The notes under the pieces: model-generated | The model's input: the letters and a program-made list of their open reading frames with translations, nothing else | Told to the model about the DNA's origin: nothing | Databases searched by the model: none | Position numbers and translations under genes: made by a program | Part shown: positions 1-10,006 of the stretch, piece by piece | Numbering within the stretch: the stretch's first letter is position 1 | How the letters are laid out: every line of letters starts with the position of its first letter | Origin: Prorocentrum cordatum | Lineage: Eukaryota > Sar > Dinophyceae > Prorocentrales > Prorocentraceae | Direction: 5' to 3' | Length of the DNA: 42,500 nucleotides | Assembly: GCA_963575745.1 (NCBI GenBank) | Contig: CAUYUJ010004751.1 | Span: forward strand, 1 to 42,500

Positions 1-74
1 CCGCAGCGCAAAGCCCAGCAGAGTAGCGCAGCGCAGCGCGCACTCGAGCCACTGGGATCATGACGGTCGCAGGT

Positions 75-126
75 CGTCGTCGTCGTCGTCGTAGTCGTCG
101 TCGTCGTCGTCGTCGTCGTCATCGTA

Positions 127-194
<68 letters not shown>

Positions 195-195
195 G
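75..195. repeat. CGT/GTC trinucleotide microsatellite
   Basis: About 120 bases of nearly uninterrupted CGT repeats with occasional AGT/ATC variants. The poly-arginine reading across it is a product of the repeat, not a gene. Confidence 0.95.
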
Positions 196-367
196 CGGAG
201 CAGCGCGGAGCACGGGCACCGCGGAGCACCCTCCTTCCCGCAGGCCCAGAGTGATCGGCCACGCGTCAGAGCTCGGGGCTCAAGAGACGGGGGCCAGTGC
301 ACACGGGGCTCCGTTGGAGCGCCAGATCTTGCAGGATCCTGCAGGGCCAGGGCCGCATTAATCGACT

Positions 368-540
368 AGACGTAAGAGTGACCTTTCGCCGGAGTCACCT
401 TGGGTGCGGGCACAGATGGGCCCCCAGATGGCTGAACGCGAAGCGGTAGCAGCGGCTAGCGCGCCTGGATTTGGCCTCCCCGCGGCCCCCCCAAAGCCGC
501 GCATCAAAGGTCACTCTTACACAGGGTCACTCTTGCGTAT
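368..540. mobile_element. MITE-like foldback element, family A copy 1
   Basis: First of four copies of a 173-182 bp element. The ends carry inverted AAGAGTGACCT motifs: GTAAGAGTGACCTTT at the left, and its complement AAAGGTCACTCTTAC near the right, followed by a second, outer inverted copy (TCACTCTTGCGT). The GC-rich interior (CCGCGGCCCCCCCAAAGCC) is shared with the copies at 1,183 and 15,074. No coding capacity is seen, so it is probably a non-autonomous DNA transposon remnant. No clear target-site duplication was found. Confidence 0.7.
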
Positions 541-990
541 AGCCCTTGGCATCGCTCGGACGTGCGCATTTTCCTTCGGCGAGGACCATCGAGGAGCATC
601 CTTGATCATTTGGCGAAAAAGCCACGCACAAGACCGAACAAAGCACAGGGAATGGACGTCCGAGCGATGGCCAGAGCCGCATTGATCCGTGCTGGGGTGT
701 AGGATCCTGCAGGATCCTTTTTGGTTGCAGGACCTCGTGCGATGTTGCGAGGCCTGGCGGACCAGGGCTCGCATCGACCCGGGCCAGTGCGTCCCCCGAG
801 AAGAGTTCTGGTGCTCCAAGCTGTTTTGGCGTCGCTCACCAGAAACAATTCCGAGCACCATAAGGGTACCGAAAGTGTATGCTTTTCACGTCGGGCTTTG
901 GGAGGCGATACGCGTTCGGCACCGTTTCGATATGCCTCTGGGTGCTCGAAGTTCTTCCTGGGATGTGGCCCTGGAGTACGATTGGGGGCA

Positions 991-1165
991 ACATGAGAGT
1001 GACCCTGCGCCGCAGCGACCTCTGGTGCGGGCTCATCTGGGGCCCCCGGCCGGGAAGCCGCGCAGTGCCGGCAGAGCGGCCTGCGCGCCTGGGTCTGGCC
1101 CCCCCGCGCCCCCCCGGAAGCTGCGCACCGAGGGCCACTCGTGCCCAGGGTCGCTTGGGCGCGTG
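991..1165. mobile_element. MITE-like foldback element, family A copy 2 (GC-shifted)
   Basis: This copy aligns with its neighbours through GAGAGTGACC, the GACCTCTGGTGCGGGC motif and the right-end GCGCACCGAGGGCCACTC. It is much more GC-rich: many A/T positions of the other copies are G/C here. It ends only about 17 bp before copy 3 begins, so two members of one family lie almost head to tail in the same orientation. Confidence 0.6.
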
Positions 1166-1182
1166 GCCAAAGTTCATCGCCT

Positions 1183-1356
1183 ACACGTAAGAGTGACCTT
1201 TCGCCAGAGTGACCTCTGGTGCGGGCACAGACGGGGTCCCCCGATCACCGGTTGCGATGCGACAGTAGCGTCTTGCGCGCCTGAGTCTGGTCCCCCCGCG
1301 GCCCCCCCAAAGCCGCGCACCAAAGGTCACTCTTACCCAGGGTCGCTCTTGCGTGT
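1183..1356. mobile_element. MITE-like foldback element, family A copy 3 (best preserved)
   Basis: 174 bp. The left end ACACGTAAGAGTGACC and the reverse complement of the right end (ACACGCAAGAGCGACC) are similar. The similarity continues inward through a second tandem GAGTGACC motif and GGTGCG for about 44 positions with few mismatches. The terminal inverted repeat is therefore itself a duplicated motif. There is no ORF. No convincing target-site duplication could be read by eye. Confidence 0.72.
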
Positions 1357-1377
1357 TGCCGAGTTCGGAGCCCCGCA

Positions 1378-1586
1378 TCATCAGGGGCAGCTCGGGTCAG
1401 GGGCAACTCGGTTCGTTTTTCGGGAGTCCGAGCCCGAGTGTTGCCCTGGGCCCGACCTGCCCAGGATGATTCGGGCGCCCAGTGCCCCAAGTCATCAGGG
1501 GTAACTCGGGTCAGGGCTATCTCGGGTTCGTTTTTCGGGAATCCGAGTTACCCCGGACCCGAGTTATCCTGGATAACTCGGGCGCC
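1378..1586. repeat. Two tandem copies of a ~100-bp self-complementary repeat
   Basis: Units at 1,378-1,480 and 1,492-1,586 share TCATCAGGGG, a GGTTCGTTTTTCGGGA core and a GGGCGCC end, at a 114-bp period. Within unit 2, GTAACTCGGGTC near the start pairs with GACCCGAGTTATCC near the end, and GGGTTCG/CGGGAATCC flank the loop, so each unit can fold on itself. The stretch 1,587-2,040 downstream holds no recognisable gene. Confidence 0.7.
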
Positions 1587-2044
1587 GAAAAAGTAAGGCG
1601 GGGCCGATCAAGAGTGGGTCAATTTCGGTCCGATGGATGCGGATCGAGGTCCTTTCGGCCAGCCCGCTCCGATTCCATCCCGAAGTTTGCCACCGATGCG
1701 GTCGGGCATTGTCGGATAGCGTGTCGTTCTGCCGGGTCTGGTCCACCACGCTGTGGCGCGACACGCTGTCTATTTTCCAGTCCCCAGTCTCCAACGCAGG
1801 GCCGCCTGCGATCCGATTCGATGCGATTCGATTTGCTGGCTGGGCCCGCGATTCCGATTCGGCTCCATTCGGCTCAGCTCACCAGCGCCGGCCAGGGCCA
1901 GCCAGAGACGGGCGCGGCGTCTCGATCTCGTCTTTTTTTGGGGGCGATTCGTGGGCGATCCGATCCGTTCCCGATCCGATCTGGCCTCGCGATTCGATCT
2001 CGCTCGGGCCTGCCAACGTGGGGGGCCCTCTGTGGCAGCGCCCT

Positions 2045-2250
2045 CCCTGCTCCTCCTCCTCCTCGTCCTCCACCTCCGCCTCCTCCTCCTCCTCCTCCTC
2101 CTCCTCCACCTCCGCCCCTTCCTCCTCCCTCCTCCTCCTCCTCCTCCTCCTCCTCCCTCCTCCTCCTCCTCCTCCTCCTCCTCCCTCCTCCTCCTCCTCC
2201 TCTCCTCCTCCTCCTCCTCCTCCCTCTCCACCCCCTCCTCCTCCTCCCCT
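2045..2250. repeat. CCT (TCC) microsatellite
   Basis: About 200 bases of pyrimidine-only sequence on the plus strand, mainly CCT triplets with phase slips. The poly-Pro, poly-Ser and poly-Leu readings in the three frames are artefacts. Confidence 0.95.
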
Positions 2251-2480
2251 CACCCCTCTTCCCCACATAGGCGCCCGCTCGCCTGGCACAGCGTGTCGTC
2301 GGGGCCGCCGCTGCGGAGAGGCGCCGTGCCACGCGAGGCGGCGACGGGCGCCCCACCGGCCATAGCGAGGCGGCCACGGGCGCCGGCCTCGCGGGGAGCC
2401 CAGAGTGTCCCACCGATCGCTACTGGGAGAAGTCGGCCCACACGTGCTCGCGTCGTTGCAAGAAGATCAGGACTCTGCAC

Positions 2481-2679
2481 GCACGAAATGGGCATTGAAA
2501 GAATGGGTACAGTGCCCAGCAGCGGATTTTGTTCCTTTTGAACAGGGCTCGCTGTCCACGCCGCCGCTGCCTGTGCCCGTTTTGGACAGGATGCCGCCTG
2601 CCAAACAGCGGCCGCTGTTGGTTTGGGACAACATTTGTTGTCGGGCATTGTGCCCATTTTTTCGGTACCCATTTCGGGC
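2481..2679. mobile_element. Foldback element with 55-bp diverged terminal inverted repeats
   Basis: The left arm (2,481-2,535) and the reverse complement of the right arm (2,625-2,679) share 42 of 55 positions, including CGAAATGGG and the ATGGG...ACA...TGCCC blocks. Of the 13 differences, 11 are transitions. The 89-bp centre is G+C rich and contains a smaller palindrome around AACAGCGGCCGCTGTT. No coding region is present. I read it as an old MITE or foldback element. Confidence 0.65.
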
Positions 2680-2966
2680 GTCCAAACGGACGGAGGTTTT
2701 TCGCCGTTTTCGGTCTCTGGAGGCCCTCGCAGGGCCCCGGAACCGTGAAATAACGACGCAGGGGGAGAAACCGGCCCCAGGGAAAGGGACGGGACTTCGG
2801 GGAAGCCGTATTGAACTACTCAGGACGTCGCATGTGTGGGAAGGAACTCTTTGTGGCAAACTCTTTCTGTGGGAAAGTCTAAGTCGTAATCGCGACTGCT
2901 GTGGTATGAGAAAACGATGTAGAATCACAAGTAAGAGGTTTAGCTGAGAGTGGGGGAACTCAAAAA

Positions 2967-3046
2967 GAGGAGGAGGAGGAGGAGGAGGAGGGGGAGGAGG
3001 AGGAGGGGGAGGAGGAGGAGGAGAAGGAGGACGAGGACGAGGAGGA
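2967..3046. repeat. GGA microsatellite
   Basis: Purine-only GGA repeats on the plus strand, in opposite orientation to the CCT tract at 2,045-2,250. Confidence 0.95.
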
Positions 3047-3049
3047 GGA

Positions 3050-4870
3050 TGGGGGAACGAGGGGGGTCGAGGACGATGATCGACGGGTAGGGGCATTGCC
3101 CCATCATTCGCGACACTCGTCCCAGGCGCCTCTTAAGACACAGCTGGTACGAGTGTTAATGCAGACTCTTGCGATATTCGCTGTGGGGCTTTCCATCTCA
3201 AATGCTCTTCGTCTTGGGTATCTCCACGAGGCTTCGACTCACCGACGAAGGGGCTCATGTTCTTGACCCACCTTCTTGTGGTCACGTTTCGATTGCACCA
3301 GGCTCATGGCGACCCTCCTCTTGCACCCTTTGTCAGTCCTCCCCCTTTTCGATTTCGCTTGGTTTCTGCTTCTCCTCCTTTGCTGTCGCTCCCCTCCGCC
3401 TCCTTTTACCTCCCACTTCATCTTGCACAGCGAGTCTCAGCCGCACTCGATCTGACGAATCAGGAAGGCATGGGTTGACGAACACATCGGTGGAAGGACA
3501 GTTGGGCAACCCCACCAATCTGTGTACAGATCAGGAAGCGCTAGCATGTGGATGAAGAGAATGCCGACGAGGACAAGATGAAGGCGAGGTGGGCGGTGGG
3601 CGGAGGATGTGGAGGAGGATACGGAGGATCATTAATTGGACGAGGAGGGGTGTAACAGAACAGCATGAATATGGGGATCATGGCACTGCGTGTTTGGTCG
3701 ACTCAGCTGGGGAAGCTGCCACGGTCTACTTATGAAGGCTAACCTGATGATGCTGTAAGATGATTTGCCTGATGCATGGTAGTCCAAATCTCCTATGCCA
3801 CCTCACGGCACGAGATAAGGCGAGCGGCCATCCCCACAAGCCTCGCCAGTTAGGGCCTCACATTGACATCCGTACGCTGTTCATATGTGCATTACAGGCT
3901 TTTTCTGTCTGGTGTCAGGGTAGCCCACGTTTGGCAGTCGTGTTTGGCAATCCACGCGTATTCACCCGCTTTGGATGCGGCAACCGTTTTCTTCGGGCAG
4001 TAATTTCAGATGTGAGGGTGGTGTTTCGTCCCTGCGGTTCATCCACGGAGTGCGGGTCCGGACAAGACAACAGCAAAGGGCAGAGACGATTTGTGTGCTC
4101 ATTCCACTCCGCTTCACAGGAGAAAACGGCAGCAGTGGCTGGAGGACGAGGCCTTTGGGAATGACGCCGGAACTTGTTCTTACATGGGGCTTTCATGTAT
4201 AAGCGTTGTAACATGGGCTTCGAAGCATTTCTGCCTTGCAGCTTTATCCTCAATTCGTCTATGCAGCGTTTCCTCTTCAAATCCTCTACCTTTCCCTCTG
4301 TTTTTTCCGCTTCGTTTCAAGACGGACATGTGCACATCCATGGAGAGGAACCGTGTAATGGGGGTGGGGAAGTCGCACGGGCATGCCCCTGGTGGCCGTA
4401 GCATAGCATCTACGTGGCATTCATGCAAGTCGGGTACAGCATGCAACGGCAGCAACCGAACGATGAAACGTGCAGAGAGCAGAAGCATGGGGCGATGTGC
4501 CCGCAAGGGCACACATAAACGGCACGAGCGGTCACCTCGAGCTGGAGGAGTGAGTACGTACAAACTTGGGCAGGCCAGCTTCAAAGGGAGAAAACTGGAC
4601 AAGACAGAAATAATGGTGCCGCATTCCTGGAATGCAGCGGTGGTGAGCAGGATGGGAGTTGAATGGGAGGAGAGCACTACCACGAGGGCAGAAGGTGGCA
4701 ACGCAGGAAGGGCAGAGCCGAATGGCTGTACAGTTGGTGCTGGCTGTCTGTGTTGGCTGCAAGCCGCAACTGCTCCGGTTCCTCTTCCTCCCAGACTTGC
4801 CCCCTGCGGGGTGGGTTGGGCGGGGAGGGCCCCTCCCCTCTACTCCACCTCGCCCGCTCCCTCCCCCGCC
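3050..4870. other. Unrecognised, mostly non-repetitive interval
   Basis: This 1.8-kb stretch has mixed composition and several overlapping open frames on both strands (longest about 170 codons at 4,180-4,701 minus and the 4,091 plus frame). None shows a motif, conserved domain or consistent codon preference I can defend. I see no convincing gene, RNA or promoter here. Confidence 0.5.
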
Positions 4871-4879
4871 ACCGTGGAG

Positions 4880-5010
4880 GACGAGCAGGAGAGGAGAAGT
4901 AGGAGGAGGAGGAGGAAGAGGAGGGGGAGGAGGAGGAGGAGGAGGAGGAGGAGGACGAGGAGCGGGAGAAGGAGGAAGAGGAGGAGGAGGAGGAGGAGAG
5001 GGAGGAGGGG
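4880..5010. repeat. GGA microsatellite
   Basis: Purine-only run of GGA/GAA triplets, about 130 bp. The adjacent Gly- and Arg-rich readings are repeat artefacts. Confidence 0.93.
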
Positions 5011-5164
5011 GTAAAATGTATGGATAATGCCGATTGTGATTGATCGATTCCAGTGCTCTGGTCAGAGCTACACAGACATCACATCCGGGGTCGGAAGGGG
5101 AGCGGGAGAGGCGGAGGGTGGAGGGGGATTAGGATTAGGAGGAGGACGAAACAAGAGGGAATGT

Positions 5165-6892
5165 GAGGGATGAAGATGTTGATGGTGGAGATGATGGTGA
5201 GGATGAGCATGATAGTGCTGATGATGACGATGGCGATGCTGCTGCTGATGATGATGATGGCGATGATGATGCTGATGATGATGATGACGAGGAGGATGTG
5301 GATGATGGTGCTTAGGATGATCATGCCAATGGTGAAGATGATACTGCTGATGATGATGATGATGGTGAAGAGGATGCTGATGCTGATGATGATGCGGCTG
5401 CTGCTGATGATGTTGCCACTGATGATATGATGCTGATGATGGTGAGGATGGTGGTGATAATGCTGATGCTGTTCATGCTGATGATGCTGCTGCTGATGCT
5501 GCTGCTGCTGATGCTGCTGATGATGCTGGTGATGTTGACGATGGTGATGCCGCTGATGATGTTGATCTTGCGATGGTGCTGATGTTGACGATCGTGGCGA
5601 TAACGGTGGCGATGGTGATGGCGCTGATGATGCGGTGGATGATCATTCTGATACTGATGAGGACGGTGGCGCTGCTGCTGGTGCTCATCATGCTGATGAT
5701 TGCGATGATGATTTCGATGATGCTGCTGCTGCTGCCGACGGCGATGGTGATGTTGCTGATGATGATACTGATGATGATGATGATGATCATGACGATGATA
5801 ATGATGGTGATGCTGATACTGATGGTGCTGATGATGATCATCACGATGATGAGATGGTGATGACTATGATGATGCTGCTGCTGGTTATGATCATGTCGAT
5901 CATGCTGACCATTAGGCTAATGCTGATGATGGTGATGATGATGAGGCCGATGATGAAGATGATGTTGATGCCGATGTTCATGATTGTGCTGATGACCATG
6001 TTGCTGATCATAATGATGCTGCCGGTGCTGATCATGACGATGATCCTGATGCTGATGCTGATGATGATGCCTGTGCCGATGATGAGTGTGATGCTGGCTA
6101 TTGTGGGGACGATGCTGACGATGCTGATACTGATGAATGTGATGATGATGCTGATGATGTGGTGCTACTGATTATGATGAAAATTATGATGATGCTGATG
6201 CTTGCGATGATGGCGATGCTGATGCTGCTGGTGATGATGCTGCTGGTGATGCTGCTGCTGTTGATGCTGATGCTGATCATGTTGATGCTGATGCTGCTAA
6301 TGATGATGGTAATGGCGATGATGACGGTTATGATGTTGACGATCACTAATTGTGATGTTGATGATGATGATGTTGCCGATGATGATGACGATGATGATGA
6401 TGATGCTGATGCTTGTGATGATGGCGATGCTGATGCTGCTGGTGATAATGCTGCTGTTGATGCTGTTGCCGATCATGTTGATGCTGACGATGCTAAGGAT
6501 GAAGGTGATGGCGATGATAACGGTTATGATGTTGACGATGACTAACTATGATGATGATGATGTTAATGCCGATGATTATGATGATGATGATGTTGATGAT
6601 TATGATCGTGATGCTGCTGATGATAGAGATGGTGATGCTGCTGATGATGAATATGATGATGGTGTTGACCATGCTGCTGATGATATGATGCTGATGGTGG
6701 TGGTGATGATGCCGCTGCTGACGAATCTGAGATGTATTACGATGTTGATGGTGGTGGTGGTAATGATGATCATTACAATGACGATGCTGCTGATGATGAT
6801 GATGATGATGGTGATACTGATGGTGCTGGTGATGAAGACACTGATGATGCTGCTGCTGATGATAATGTTGAGAAAGCTGATGATGATGATGC

Positions 6893-6927
<35 letters not shown>

Positions 6928-7238
6928 GTGTTGATGCCTGTGCTGATGATGAGTGGAATGTTCGATAATGATGACGAAGATGGCGCTGCTGATGATGATG
7001 GCGATAAAGGTGATGATGACGATGCTGGTCTGATGATGGTGATGCTGGTGATGCTTATGATGGTTGTAGTGCCGATGATGATGCTGCTGATGCTGCTCAT
7101 GCTTCTGTTGATGCCGATGTGATCATGATGCTGTCGGTGTTGATGATGCCGCTGATGATGATGCTAATGAGGATCATGATGCTTATGATGATGAGGGTGA
7201 CGATGAGGATGATGATGATGCTGATGATGATGATGGTA

Positions 7239-7274
<36 letters not shown>

Positions 7275-7414
7275 GTGATGGTGATGATGACGATGATGCT
7301 GCTGAGGATGATGATGCTGATGATGGTAATGATGATGCGGTTAATAGTCATAACGATGCTGATGCTGCTGATGATGATGATGATGGTGCTGATGGTGATG
7401 ATGATGATGATGAC

Positions 7415-7470
<56 letters not shown>
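5165..7470. repeat. 2.3-kb degenerate GAT/GCT trinucleotide array
   Basis: Almost entirely GATG, GCTG and GGTG triplets. All frames are open for long distances because the repeat lacks frequent stops, giving Asp-, Met- or Ile-rich readings that should not be annotated as proteins. There is larger-scale order: the block starting at about 6,195 (GATGCTTGCGATGATGG) recurs at about 6,402 with the same following landmarks (GATCATGTTGATGCTGA, ACGGTTATGATGTTGACGAT), so a ~207-bp segment has been duplicated in tandem. Confidence 0.95.
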
Positions 7471-7473
<3 letters not shown>

Positions 7474-7887
7474 CAACCTCCGCGCGCCCGAGCATTTTGC
7501 AGCATCCAGGCGGGGAAGATTACACCAGCAAGTTGGGCCATGTGCGTGGCTGGCGGCCTTACGCGCGGTCGGAACCGACGGGCGAGGTGAGGCAGCACTG
7601 GCGCCGTCGCAGGTGCTGCGGCTGGGGGGGAACAAACCACTCTACGCGTCCTCGGCAGTGCGCTTGGCGGAGCCGGCTGGCCCTTGCAGCTCCTTCGGCG
7701 TACGCGGTGCTGTTGGCGGGGGTGGGGTGGGGGGGCTTGTCGTGGAAGCGGGGTTTCTTTCAGCTTGGGCCCTTCATCAACAGGTATGCTGGCTGCGCGA
7801 TCATGCTTGGCAAGGGCGTTCGGGATCGTCGCATCCGCCGCGCAGGAGCGGAAATGAGAGCAGTGGCGTTGCGGGTGAAAGAAGGAG

Positions 7888-8361
7888 ATGTTGGACGCCG
7901 CGGTGCTGGACGCGATGTGCTGCACAGGGCAGCCGGCGGGAAAGGTGGAACTTGTTGCGTACAAGCAGACGGTGAAGACGATAGTTTGCTCATGGCAGCA
8001 GGTAGCACAGGAGATGCCACAGCGTACCCTGCCAGTTCTCTTCGCCGACGCGAGCGGTGGCAGTGACATATTTCGAGTTGGTGGAGCATGGCGACGGGTG
8101 CAGATTCGCGGGCGTGGGCAGCCAGTGACGAGAGAGCGGCGACGTGGAGGATTCAACAGGTGTTACGAGGAGGAACTGGTGGCGGAGGAGATTAGCTGGC
8201 AGACACGGCGAGCGCGCATAGCAGGCTTGGGTGAACCATCGCCAAACACATCCGAGATGGATGAGCTGGTGAGCAAGGACTTTGGCGAGGTGGCTAGGTA
8301 CGTGCGTCGGGCCTCCAAACGGCGCGTTGGCCCGCAGGGGGCGTTGCCGCTGCGGTTGTGA
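7888..8361 (+). CDS. Hypothetical protein, 157 aa
   Basis: The open frame runs from ATG at 7,888 to TGA at 8,361. I do not recognise the product. Unlike its neighbours it is not repeat-derived: the composition is balanced, with acidic and basic residues interspersed. Two stretches look protein-like, LPVLFADASGGSD (about residues 48-60) and a charged helix-like segment, EMDELVSKDFGEVARYVRRA (about 123-142). The first vaguely recalls the first acidic strand of RNase H-like folds, but no other RNase H motif follows, so I do not assign it. There is no supporting context: it follows the GAT array, and a GC-rich spacer lies downstream. It may be one exon of a larger gene or a chance ORF. Confidence 0.3.
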   Translation: MLDAAVLDAMCCTGQPAGKVELVAYKQTVKTIVCSWQQVAQEMPQRTLPVLFADASGGSDIFRVGGAWRRVQIRGRGQPVTRERRRGGFNRCYEEELVAEEISWQTRRARIAGLGEPSPNTSEMDELVSKDFGEVARYVRRASKRRVGPQGALPLRL

Positions 8362-8990
8362 GACCTGTCGTTCGACGCGGAGAAGGAGACGACGAATCGG
8401 GGGGGACGACAGGCCAGAGACGCTCTTCAGGGATGCGCTTTGCCGCGGGGTGTTGCTGATCAGCCGAACGGATCTGCTCAGGTCTGTAGGCACGTAAGCA
8501 AGGCGGTTCGGTTGGACACACAGAATGACAGGGCAGTGGCGGCGGGGCGAAGAGTGATTCGCTGTCTCGCCTGCTTGGGGCCTGCGCTCTGTGCGGAGAG
8601 ACTGAAGGTCCTCCCCGCTGCAGCAGAGGCGTGGCATCGTGAAGGGCAGGCGTCGCGAGGCGGCGATCGCGGCGCCTCGGATGCTTGCCTGGCGACTCGC
8701 TCAAGAGCGTCGCGGCTCCGAGGCGATGGCGAGGAGCCCTCAAGCGCGCCTTCGGCTCGGCGGGCCGGGGCGCGCCGGGCAGGGCCGTGGAGCGGCGCGC
8801 GCGAGGAACTGCGCAGGCAGCGCCGCGGGGGGGCTCGGCGGCGAGCCCCCCCGCGCGCGGCGCGCCGGGGCCCGCGCGGGGGGAGGCCGGCGACGGCACG
8901 AGATGCTGGGCCGCCCGTTTTCTTCGCCGGCGCGTACCCATCGGTCGTTGAAAGTACTCAGGTGTTTTTGGATTCCCAGATTCCAGTCTG
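8362..8990. other. GC-rich spacer without recognised gene
   Basis: Several overlapping frames are open on both strands because of high G+C. No domain or repeat family was recognised apart from the hairpin at 8,820-8,863. Confidence 0.5.
8820..8863. repeat. Very stable G/C hairpin
   Basis: GGGGGGGCTCG, a GCGG loop, then CGAGCCCCCCC form a perfect 11-bp stem. GCGCCGC on the left and GCGGCGC on the right extend it with a small bulge. Function unknown; it may stall polymerases. Confidence 0.7.
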
Positions 8991-8997
8991 CTTTCAG

Positions 8998-9123
8998 CGC
9001 CTTCCTACTTCAAGAGTCGAGTGGTTTTCCCTCTTCCTTCCTCTTCAGAAGACATGGGGAAACCCAATCTATTTCCAACGCCTTCCTACTTCATGTTTCT
9101 ACCTACTTCTTCCGACCGATGGG
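8998..9123 (+). repeat. Dispersed 126-bp repeat, copy 1
   Basis: Matches 32,173-32,299 in the same orientation. Shared landmarks are CTTCAAG, CCTCTTCAG, the nearly identical ACGCCTTCCTACTTCATG, and CTTCCG.CCGATGGGTA at the end. The CGCCTTCCTACTTCA motif occurs twice in this copy (about 9,000 and 9,080), so the repeat has an internal duplication. Confidence 0.7.
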
Positions 9124-9211
9124 TAGTCCGCAGACTTCGCGGAGGCGTCGCAGGATTGGGCCGCCCGAGCCCGAGCGCAACGGCGCGCTGAATGCGATCG
9201 CAAGTGTTGTC

Positions 9212-9352
9212 ACCACCCACCAAACCACCCCAACCCAACCCGAAGGCCTCAAATGGACCTCCATTTCCAGTGGGGGGGGGGGTCGGAGAACATACCCCCC
9301 CCAACCCGAAATTGGGGTCTTCGGGTTGGGTTGGGGTGGTCTGGTAGGTAGT
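9212..9352. mobile_element. MITE family B copy 1, 141 bp with 34-bp TIRs
   Basis: The left end ACCACCCACCAAACCACC, continuing through CCAACCCAACCCGAAG, is the inverted complement of the right end (CTTCGGGTTGGG to GGTAGGTAGT) with 3 mismatches in 34. The interior holds GGCCTCAAATGGACCTCCA and a G run. A second copy lies at 27,560-27,725. Neither has coding capacity. Target-site duplications are not obvious. Confidence 0.8.
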
Positions 9353-9900
9353 CAGTTTCCAACAGCATAGACGGGTTTGCTCCCCACCGCTCTGCTCACG
9401 GTGGGCGTGGCCTCGGATGCTATTAGCGCCCTGGGCCCTGATGTCGCCAGGTGTGCATGCGCATCCGAGCGTCGACGGGCCTCTTTCGCCCAAAGATGCC
9501 CGAGATACCCAAACCACCACCTACCCCTGCCTACTACCAATCTGCCCGATCGCAACCAGGAGGGCCTTTCCTCGCGTAGACTTGGGGCGCCATCCGCGCG
9601 CGGGCGACCTCAGCGGGCGCCACGCACTGGAGGTTCGCACTTCGGCGATGGAAGTGGCAGCGCGCCCACGCGACGCAGCTGATGCCCATGACGTTTCCCT
9701 AAGAAGGTGTGGGAGGAGGCAGACGAGTGTCTACGCGCAGGGAAGGAGATCTGCGGCATGCCGGAAGTGGCGAGACGTACTTGTCATGTTTTTGTTATGC
9801 GGGGCAGGTTTCTAAATATATGTGTTTCCTTATTTTTCGGGGTCTCGTCCTGAGGGGGGGGAGGCGCGGCGAAAATGAACGGGCAGAAAAGTATGAAAAC
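9353..9900. other. Spacer without recognised gene
   Basis: Mixed-composition sequence between the MITE and the CA tract. Open frames exist but show no motif, and I cannot assign any function. Confidence 0.5.
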
Positions 9901-9903
9901 CAC

Positions 9904-9966
9904 ACGCGCACACACACACACACGCACGCACGCACGCACGCACGCACGCGCACACGCACACGCACA

Positions 9967-10006
<40 letters not shown>

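Noticed and set aside
5165-7470. Long Met/Asp/Ile-rich frames on both strands
   Set aside because: They are direct translations of GAT, ATG and TGA triplets. All frames are open for the same reason and none shows a protein-like pattern.
7888-8361. RNase H or integrase assignment for the FADASGG motif
   Set aside because: Only one short motif resembles it; the Glu, second Asp and His motifs seen in the genuine RNase H at 38.2-38.6 kb are absent.
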